DNA from: Pseudomonas asplenii
Lineage (GTDB): Bacteria; Pseudomonadota; Gammaproteobacteria; Pseudomonadales; Pseudomonadaceae
Assembly (NCBI RefSeq): GCF_001293465.1
Contig: NZ_JSYZ01000007.1
Coordinates: 62,001 to 126,000, forward strand
Reading direction: 5' to 3'
DNA: 64,000 nucleotides
Below are positions 58,556-64,000 of this stretch, piece after piece. The notes below the pieces were generated by a model, which was not told where the DNA came from, ran no database searches, and was given only the letters and a program-made list of their open reading frames with translations. Position 1 is the stretch's first letter. The number at the start of each line of letters is the position of its first letter. The position numbers were made by a program, and so were the translations under genes.

Positions 58556-58902
58556 TCCTGATCGCCAGGTTTCCCCCATCCGGCCGGGTATGACGAAGGA
58601 TTGTCCACCCGGCAGGCCCAGCCATTACCGGTACGGAAAAACATCCGCCTGTGACAGCCCACGGGAGCGGGCGTACGCCACCAGCAACTGACTGACCAAG
58701 TGGACGCACGGCCCCTGGCAACGCTGCTTTCCTCGCGCGAGAGGGCGCCGGTGCGGAGCACCCGTGGGCCTACTGTAGGGGTGGCATGCACTGTGTCATC
58801 CAACAATAGCCGACCGGGTCGGTATGGGGTCAGGCCATGCCTCTATTGAAGATCGCCGTTAACCAGATGCGCCCCTCCCGGGCGGGGCCGGGGCACGAGG
58901 GT
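58556..58902. other. Gene-free interval after codA
   Basis: About 350 bases between convergent genes with no supported open frame, no clear terminator hairpin and no recognised repeat. Short minus-strand frames have Arg/Trp-rich shadow composition. Confidence 0.45.
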
Positions 58903-59607
58903 TCAAGCGGCAGAGGGGTCGGCAGTGCAGCCGATCCTCCATAACGAAAACACCTGCCGGGTTTCGAACCCCAACCGCCGATAGAGCGAGACAGCCGACC
59001 GGTTGTGACTGAACACATGCAGAAACGGCAGGTCACCACGCCTCAGGATATCGCGGCGCAGGCTGTTCATCAGCCGCGCGGCCAGACCTCGCCCCCGGTA
59101 GGCCTCGTCCACGCAGACAGCGCTGATCTCGATGAAGCCGTCGAGCCGCATCCGTTCACCGGCCATGGCGATCAATCGCCCTTGATCACGCAGGCCAATG
59201 TAGCGGCCCATTTCACCAGTGCGTTGGCCGAACGGGCCGGGGCGGGTCTGCTGCGCCAGCTGCAGCATCGCCGCGGTATCCGCAGGCCCTAGGCACTGCA
59301 GATCCTTTTCGTCGACCGAAGCGGGAGGGTCGATGGCGACCATCTGCAGTATCTCGCCCAGCGCCTGCACCGGCAGTGCCTCCAGCGGCGGGCAGGTGCT
59401 GATCGTCTGCATCAGCACAGGGCCGGTTTCGCCAATAAGTCGGCCAAGTGCCTGAAACGCCTCCGGGCTCGGGCTCGCCACTGCCGCAAAGGGACTGACC
59501 GCCGGCAGATAGCGCCGGGCCAGGCAACCGCCCTCCCCCAGTTCGCGTTGCCGGCCCGTCAGCGCATGCCAAGTCGGATTATCGAGCATCACCTCGTTCC
59601 TGTTCAT
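58903..59607 (-). CDS. GNAT-family N-acetyltransferase (FR47-like)
   Basis: A 234-residue protein with a C-terminal acetyltransferase domain. The acetyl-CoA loop is AVCVDEAYRGRGLAARLMNS (R/Q-x-x-G-x-G/A pattern) and the final block is HNRSAVSLYRRLGFETRQVF. The N-terminal 100 residues are a less conserved extension. AAGGGTAGG precedes the ATG at 59607. It lies 32 bases after the MAPEG gene on the same strand; the two probably form a unit. Confidence 0.88.
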   Translation of the reverse strand: MNRNEVMLDNPTWHALTGRQRELGEGGCLARRYLPAVSPFAAVASPSPEAFQALGRLIGETGPVLMQTISTCPPLEALPVQALGEILQMVAIDPPASVDEKDLQCLGPADTAAMLQLAQQTRPGPFGQRTGEMGRYIGLRDQGRLIAMAGERMRLDGFIEISAVCVDEAYRGRGLAARLMNSLRRDILRRGDLPFLHVFSHNRSAVSLYRRLGFETRQVFSLWRIGCTADPSAA

Positions 59608-59639
59608 CGTCTGCCTACCCTTCAAGGTGGTTAAAACCA

Positions 59640-60047
59640 TCAGCCCAACTGGCCGATCAGGGTAAAGGCGAAGACCAGCGTCGCCGCGAAACCCACTAGG
59701 AAGGCCAGGGTGCGCAAGCCTGCGATACCGCCGGTGTACACCGCGAAATGCACCAGCCGCGCGCCCAGGAAGACCTTGGCCGCCATGACCGTGGCCGGGG
59801 TACTGATGCCCAGCGTGGCAGCAGTCAGCACCAGCGGCGCGAACACCGCCAGGTTCTCGATCGCATTGGCATGGGCCAGACGTGCCCGCTGTGCCCAGCG
59901 CGGCCCCTGCGGCTTGGCCGGGTCGGGGTTGCCCAAGGCCGAGGCCAGCCCCTGCATCCTTGCCCGGGCCAGGGTGTAGGGCAGCCACATCAGCGCGGTA
60001 GCCAGCACGACAAGGGTGAATGAGTAGAGTTCGCAGGTGAGTTTCAT
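59640..60047 (-). CDS. MAPEG-family membrane protein
   Basis: A 135-residue protein with four hydrophobic segments. The RARMQGLASALGNPDPAKP loop and WAQRARLAHANAIENLAVFA helix are typical of the MAPEG (eicosanoid/glutathione metabolism) family, whose bacterial members may be glutathione transferases. It starts divergent from a GlxA-type regulator, which may control it. Confidence 0.88.
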   Translation of the reverse strand: MKLTCELYSFTLVVLATALMWLPYTLARARMQGLASALGNPDPAKPQGPRWAQRARLAHANAIENLAVFAPLVLTAATLGISTPATVMAAKVFLGARLVHFAVYTGGIAGLRTLAFLVGFAATLVFAFTLIGQLG

Positions 60048-60139
60048 GAGTGCGTTCCAGATGGGAGACGCGACCAGTCTGTTGCGCTTGAGGCGAATGA
60101 GCTATGTTCATAAATGACTTTTTTACGATCATTCACGAC

Positions 60140-61102
60140 ATGAAAATCGATATTCTGGTACTTGATGGCGTCTTCGACACCGGCCTGACTGCGCTGCTGG
60201 ATACCTTCGCGACCGCCAATGAACTGATGGCCCGGAGCGGCGATGCCAAAACGCCTTTCGAGGTTCGCCTGACCGGCCTGCACAGCCCCGTATGCACAGC
60301 CATGGGGCTCACCACCCTGGTCGAGGACCCAGCGTGCGGACACCGCCCCGACTGGGTGATCGTGCCGGCGATCAACACCAAGCAACCCGAGCGGCTGCTG
60401 GAGGCGCTGAACCGCCGGGACGTGATAGACGCCAAGGCCCGCCTGCGCGACTGGCACGCAGCCGGCATCCCGATCGCCTCGGCCTGCCTGGGCACCTTCA
60501 TCCTGGCTGATGCCGGCCTGTTGGACGGGCACAGGGCAACTACCAGTTGGCCCCTGGCAACCCTGTTTCGCCAACGCTACCCGAAGGTCGAGCTGGACGA
60601 TTCGCACATGGTTATCGCCTGCGACAACCTGGTGACCGCCGGGGCTGCCATGGGCCATCTGGACCTGGCACTCTGGCTGGTACGCCAGGCCAGTCCCGAT
60701 CTGGCAGCACGGGTGGCACGCTTCCTGTTGATCGACACCCGTGCCTCCCAGGGCCAATACATCATTCCCGACCACCTGGCCCATGCCGACGCACTGATCC
60801 AGCGTTTCGAGCGCTGGGCCCGCAGACGCCTGGCCCTGGGCTTTTCTCTCAAGGAGGCGGCGCAGGCTCTGCACGTCCATCCGCGCACCTTGCAAAGGCG
60901 CACCGAGGCGGTCCTGGGCAAATCGCCGCTGGCGTTTTTCCAGGACCTGCGGGTCGAACGGGCCAGGCAACGGGTGGCCAACGGCGGTGATCTGGAGGCC
61001 ATAGCCGGCGAAGTCGGTTACGCCGATGCCTCAACCCTGCGCAACCTGCTGCGACGCAAACTCGGCCGTGGGGTACGGGAGCTGCGCAACGAAATCAGAT
61101 AA
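60140..61102 (+). CDS. GlxA-type transcriptional regulator (DJ-1 domain + AraC)
   Basis: A 320-residue regulator with an N-terminal DJ-1/PfpI-like domain (DILVLDGVFDTGLTALLDTF; IASACLGTFILADAGLLDGH, with the Cys of the nucleophile elbow) and a C-terminal AraC domain (SLKEAAQALHVHPRTLQRRT; IAGEVGYADASTLRNLLRRK). The start MKIDILVLDG at 60140 fits the family; an ATG at 60104 would add 12 residues. It is divergent from the MAPEG-GNAT pair, its probable target. Confidence 0.86.
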   Translation: MKIDILVLDGVFDTGLTALLDTFATANELMARSGDAKTPFEVRLTGLHSPVCTAMGLTTLVEDPACGHRPDWVIVPAINTKQPERLLEALNRRDVIDAKARLRDWHAAGIPIASACLGTFILADAGLLDGHRATTSWPLATLFRQRYPKVELDDSHMVIACDNLVTAGAAMGHLDLALWLVRQASPDLAARVARFLLIDTRASQGQYIIPDHLAHADALIQRFERWARRRLALGFSLKEAAQALHVHPRTLQRRTEAVLGKSPLAFFQDLRVERARQRVANGGDLEAIAGEVGYADASTLRNLLRRKLGRGVRELRNEIR

Positions 61103-61160
61103 GGCGGTGTTCCGGCACAAATCGTCAGGCCGTTGAGGCCTAATTATTACCCGGACAATA

Positions 61161-61190
61161 TTGACTAAAAATTAATACCCGGATATTAAT
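61161..61190 (+). promoter_or_regulatory. Sigma-70 promoter overlapped by a palindrome
   Basis: TTGACT (61161-61166), 17-base spacer, TATTAA (61184-61189): a near-ideal promoter for the genes from 61218. The palindrome ATTAATA-CCCGGA-TATTAAT (61171-61190) has exact 7-base arms and covers the spacer and -10 box. A related imperfect copy, ATTATTA-CCCGGA-CAATATT, lies at 61143-61162. The layout is that of a repressor operator; the regulator is not identified. Confidence 0.72.
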
Positions 61191-61217
61191 AGCCTCCTCA
61201 CACGGAGGGATGATCAA

Positions 61218-61859
61218 ATGTCCGAGCTGCTTACAAAACCTGTCACGGCCTTCGAGGCCCATCGTCTATTGAGCGCAGGGCCGCTGGTGGAGGTGGCACT
61301 GGCCGTCAAGGCCACTCACGAAAAAGCCCCGGCCAGTCCGGTGCTGGTGTTCGACGACCGCACCGGCCGGGTCATCGACCTGGACCTGCGTGGCACCAAG
61401 GCCGACATCATCGAGCGCCTGTCCCAGCCACCCCGGCCATCTGCCGGGCGCTATCGTCCACGCAAGGACGCGCCCACCGTGCCCGCGGCGGACCAGCCCA
61501 CGGAACCGAAAGGCCGTGGCCGGCCGAAACTCGGCGTGGTGGCCCGCGAAGTGACCCTGCTGCCCCGACAATGGGAATGGCTGGCGGAGCAACCCGGCGG
61601 CGCTTCCGCCGTGCTGCGCCGCCTGGTCGACGACGCGCGCAAGAACGGCGGCTCACGCCAGCAGCGGCGCGCGGCCCAGGAGGCCGCCTACCAATTCATG
61701 CTGGCCATCGCCGGCGACTTCCCCGACTACGAGGAAGCAACCCGGGCACTGTTCGCCGACGACCGCGCGGGCCTGGAACAACGCCTCGCGACCTGGCCCG
61801 AGGATATCCGCGAGCACGCACTGCGTCTGGCCTTCGCCCCCAGGGACAACGCCCGGTAA
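61218..61859 (+). CDS. DUF2239-type protein
   Basis: A 213-residue cytoplasmic protein. The N-terminal half has DLDLRGTKADIIERLSQPP; the middle has a basic Pro-rich linker (EPKGRGRPKLGVVAREVTLL, AT-hook-like GRGRPK); the C-terminal half has QWEWLAEQPGGASAVLRRLV and YQFMLAIAGDFPDYEEATRA. This agrees with my memory of the DUF2239 family. The start follows an AT-rich promoter region. First gene of a three-gene unit; function unknown, possibly nucleic-acid binding. Confidence 0.8.
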   Translation: MSELLTKPVTAFEAHRLLSAGPLVEVALAVKATHEKAPASPVLVFDDRTGRVIDLDLRGTKADIIERLSQPPRPSAGRYRPRKDAPTVPAADQPTEPKGRGRPKLGVVAREVTLLPRQWEWLAEQPGGASAVLRRLVDDARKNGGSRQQRRAAQEAAYQFMLAIAGDFPDYEEATRALFADDRAGLEQRLATWPEDIREHALRLAFAPRDNAR

Positions 61860-61882
61860 ACCACCCAATGACAGGAGTCACG

Positions 61883-62341
61883 ATGAGCGCCCCCACTGCC
61901 CGATGCCATCTCGAGCCGACCCGGGAGGCTGGTCGACGTTTCATTCAGCGAGGCCTTGTCGGCGAAGTGACGATGCTCAACCTGCTGCGCTTTCGCGAAG
62001 TCGCCGACTACGGCGCCACCCCCGAACTGGCACCGGCGCACCCCATCAGTGGCGCCGAGGCCTTCGAGCGTTATATCCGGCACACCCTGCCGCTGCTGCG
62101 CCAGACCGGCGGCGAACTGCTTTATCTGGGCAGCGCGCAAGCCTGGCTGATCGGTCCCGAAAACGAACGCTGGGACCGGGTGATGCTGGTACGCCAGAGC
62201 AGTGTCGAAGCCTTTCTCGGTTTCGCCAGCCACGCCGGCTACCTCGAAGGCCTCGGCCACCGCACCGCGGCCCTGGAAGACTCGCGTCTGCTGCCGATGA
62301 CCGCCCACCCATTCACCGCTGTCGAAGGAGCCCGCCCATGA
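61883..62341 (+). CDS. Small dimeric alpha/beta-barrel protein (DUF1330-like)
   Basis: A 152-residue protein whose pattern (VTMLNLLRFREVADYG, AFERYIRHTLPLLRQTGGEL, WDRVMLVRQSSVEAFLGFAS) resembles dimeric alpha+beta barrels of the DUF1330/ABM group. AGGAG lies 5 bases before the ATG at 61883; the longer frame upstream is a shadow of the previous gene. Its stop overlaps the hydrolase start (ATGA). Function unknown. Confidence 0.78.
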   Translation: MSAPTARCHLEPTREAGRRFIQRGLVGEVTMLNLLRFREVADYGATPELAPAHPISGAEAFERYIRHTLPLLRQTGGELLYLGSAQAWLIGPENERWDRVMLVRQSSVEAFLGFASHAGYLEGLGHRTAALEDSRLLPMTAHPFTAVEGARP

Positions 62342-63228
62342 CCACCCTACACGCCAATGGCCTGGAACTGGCCTACGACAGTTTCGGCAACCCCCACGAC
62401 CCGGCGATCCTGCTGATCGCCGGGCTCGGTAGCCAGATGATCCGCTGGAGCGAACCCTTCTGCCGAGCCCTGGCGGTCGAAGGGTTCCGGGTGATTCGCT
62501 TCGACAATCGCGACAGCGGCGGCTCGACCCACTTCGGCCAGCACGGCACGCCGGACCTCGGCGCCCTGGTCGCCGCCCTGATGGCCGGGCAACGCCCCCA
62601 GGTGCCCTACAGCCTGCACGACATGGCCGGGGATGCCCTGGGCCTGCTCGACGCCCTCGCCATCGACCGAGCCCATGTGGTGGGCCGCTCCATGGGTGGC
62701 ATGATTGCCCAGTTGCTGGCCTGCGAACATCCCGAACGGGTGCTGTCGCTCACCTCGATCATGTCCAGCACCGGCAACCCGGCCCTGCCCCAGGCCGCCC
62801 CTGAGGTCATGGCGATGCTGATGCGTCCGGCACCCGACCCGGCCACCGACGAGGCCGCGTTCCTGGCCCACAGCCTGGCGTTTGCTCGGCGTATCGCCGG
62901 CAGTGGCCTGCCCTTCGACGAGGCAACCCATCGCGAGCTGGTCCTGGAGGAGCGCCGTCGCGCCCGCGGCAGCGGCGGCACACCACGGCAGATCGCGGCC
63001 ATCGCCGTCACCGGCGACCTGCGTTCGCGCCTGGTGGCTGTCCGTGCTCCGACGCTGGTCATCCATGGCGCGGACGATCCGCTGATCCTGCCCGCCTGCG
63101 GCCAGGACAGCGCGGCGTCGATCCCGGGTGCCGAGTTCCTGCTGATCGAAGGCATGGGTCACGACCTGCCGCCCGCGCACTATCCGGCCATCAGCACAGC
63201 GATCGTGCGCAACGCCCGCCGGGCGTGA
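62338..63228 (+). CDS. Alpha/beta-fold hydrolase
   Basis: A 296-residue hydrolase. The oxyanion region is LLIAGLGSQMIRWS, followed by FRVIRFDNRDSGGSTHF. The nucleophile elbow is HVVGRSMGGMIAQLL (Ser in GRSMGG). The acid is Asp in VIHGADDPL, and the His lies in EGMGHDLPPAH. It resembles TAP-like/aclacinomycin-type esterases. It overlaps the preceding gene by 4 bases and ends the three-gene unit next to a convergent AraC gene. Confidence 0.87.
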   Translation: MTTLHANGLELAYDSFGNPHDPAILLIAGLGSQMIRWSEPFCRALAVEGFRVIRFDNRDSGGSTHFGQHGTPDLGALVAALMAGQRPQVPYSLHDMAGDALGLLDALAIDRAHVVGRSMGGMIAQLLACEHPERVLSLTSIMSSTGNPALPQAAPEVMAMLMRPAPDPATDEAAFLAHSLAFARRIAGSGLPFDEATHRELVLEERRRARGSGGTPRQIAAIAVTGDLRSRLVAVRAPTLVIHGADDPLILPACGQDSAASIPGAEFLLIEGMGHDLPPAHYPAISTAIVRNARRA

Positions 63229-63229
63229 A

Positions 63230-64000
63230 TCATTGCCGGTCCGGCTCGCCGGCCAGCACGATGCCCGGCACCCTGGCGAAGTCGCCCTCGCGGGACAGTT
63301 CCGCGGTCCGTTCCAGCAGGTAACGCGCCGGCGGCTTGCCGACGGCCTTGCGGAACATGGTGACGAAACCGCTGGAGCTCTCGTAGCCCAGGTCCAGGGC
63401 CACGGTCTGCACGCTTTCACCTCGACTCAGGCGGCGCAACGAAAGAATGACATGCAGTTGCCTGCGCCAACGGCCGAAGCTCACCCCGGTTTCCTGCAGC
63501 AGCAGGCGGCTCATGCTGCGCTCGCTCATGCCGATGCGGCGCGCCCACTCGCCCATGGCAATCCTGGCGCTGGGCTCGGCCAGCAGTGCCTGGGCCAACT
63601 GACGCAGGCGCCGATCCCGCGGCATGGGCAGATGCAGGTCTTCCACCGGGGCCTGGCACAGTTCGTCCAGCAGCGTCGCCACCAGCCGCGCCTCACGCCC
63701 CTGTTCGGCATACAACTGGGGAAAGCTCGCCGCCCGCAACAGCAGTTCACGCAGCAGCGGCGACACGGTCAGGGTGCAGCAGAACTTCGGCAGGTCCGGT
63801 GCGGCATCGGGCTCGACGAACAGGCAGTAGCACTCCGTCTCGCCGGCACTGCGCGCCACATGCTGCAGGCCACCGGGGATCCAGACCGCGCACTGCGGCG
63901 GCACGATCCAGACCCCCTCGTCGACCTCGCAACTGAGGATGCCACGCACCGAATACAACAGCTGCGCCTTGCGATGCTGGTGGAGGTCATATTCCCAGCC
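63230..64000 (-). CDS. AraC-family regulator, N-terminus cut by window edge
   Basis: Minus-strand regulator whose 5' end lies beyond the right edge; the frame stays open through the last base (GWEYDLHQHRKAQLLYSVRG). The cupin sensor (WIVPPQCAVWIPGGLQHVAR) and AraC domain (GEWARRIGMSERSMSRLLLQ; VQTVALDLGYESSSGFVTMF) are complete. It resembles the regulator at 26248-27015. Its stop is 1 base from the hydrolase stop. Targets are probably outside the window. Confidence 0.85.
   Translation of the reverse strand, partial: GWEYDLHQHRKAQLLYSVRGILSCEVDEGVWIVPPQCAVWIPGGLQHVARSAGETECYCLFVEPDAAPDLPKFCCTLTVSPLLRELLLRAASFPQLYAEQGREARLVATLLDELCQAPVEDLHLPMPRDRRLRQLAQALLAEPSARIAMGEWARRIGMSERSMSRLLLQETGVSFGRWRRQLHVILSLRRLSRGESVQTVALDLGYESSSGFVTMFRKAVGKPPARYLLERTAELSREGDFARVPGIVLAGEPDRQ

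Overview
The window is about 64 kb of dense, GC-rich gammaproteobacterial chromosome. It looks like a Pseudomonas of the fluorescens/protegens type. The evidence is an AmpR/AmpC pair, gor, galU, a GabP-like permease, ModABC, many LysR and AraC regulators, and REP doublets with a GCTTGCCCGCGAAG-like core. No tRNA, rRNA, CRISPR array, insertion sequence or prophage was seen. Genes sit on both strands, mostly as one- to four-gene units. Both edges cut genes: a gamma-glutamyltransferase on the left and an AraC regulator on the right.

Layout. 1-8 kb: ggt (partial), a SulP anion transporter, a small lipoprotein, and a run of exporters (BASS/ACR3-like, LysE, MFS, MATE). 8-12 kb: a coiled-coil membrane protein built from eleven 33-bp repeats, then divergent ampR/ampC. 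12-17 kb: an EutR-like AraC regulator divergent from a glutamine-synthetase-like ligase, a polyamine-type binding protein and a PuuB-like oxidase. This looks like a gamma-glutamylation route for an amine. 17-24 kb: an ABC-F ATPase, azlCD, RNase T2, lpxO, an HAAAP permease. 24-29 kb: gor followed by an AraC regulator, a XapX protein and a quinone-oxidoreductase-like enzyme on the same strand; then galU. 29-32 kb: several small uncharacterised genes and alkB.

32-39 kb: acuR-acuI with two matching palindromic operators, a nitronate monooxygenase, modABC behind a ModE-type palindrome, topoisomerase IB and a hydroxypyruvate isomerase-like protein. 39-43 kb: a solitary TraD-type conjugative coupling ATPase with no other transfer genes, then a GabP-like permease. 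43-48 kb: a tightly overlapping operon encoding a fused ATPase-permease, an OpuAC-type binding protein, a homocysteine S-methyltransferase and MsrA. It suggests import and use of a methylated sulfur or nitrogen compound for methionine supply. 48-54 kb: an alcohol dehydrogenase, a secreted lipase-like hydrolase, regulators, an AEC carrier and a cupin. 54-58.5 kb: a cytosine permease, PucR regulator and cytosine deaminase with ATGA overlaps. 58.5-64 kb: GNAT and MAPEG genes divergent from a GlxA-type regulator, then a three-gene operon (DUF2239-like, alpha/beta-barrel protein, hydrolase) behind a strong promoter overlapped by a palindrome.

Most of the window is ordinary metabolic and transport chromosome. 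The least explained parts are the repeat protein, the orphan TraD, the fused-ABC/methyltransferase operon, the gamma-glutamylation module and the 61-63 kb operon. All function calls come from reading translated sequence and recalled family motifs; no database search was run.
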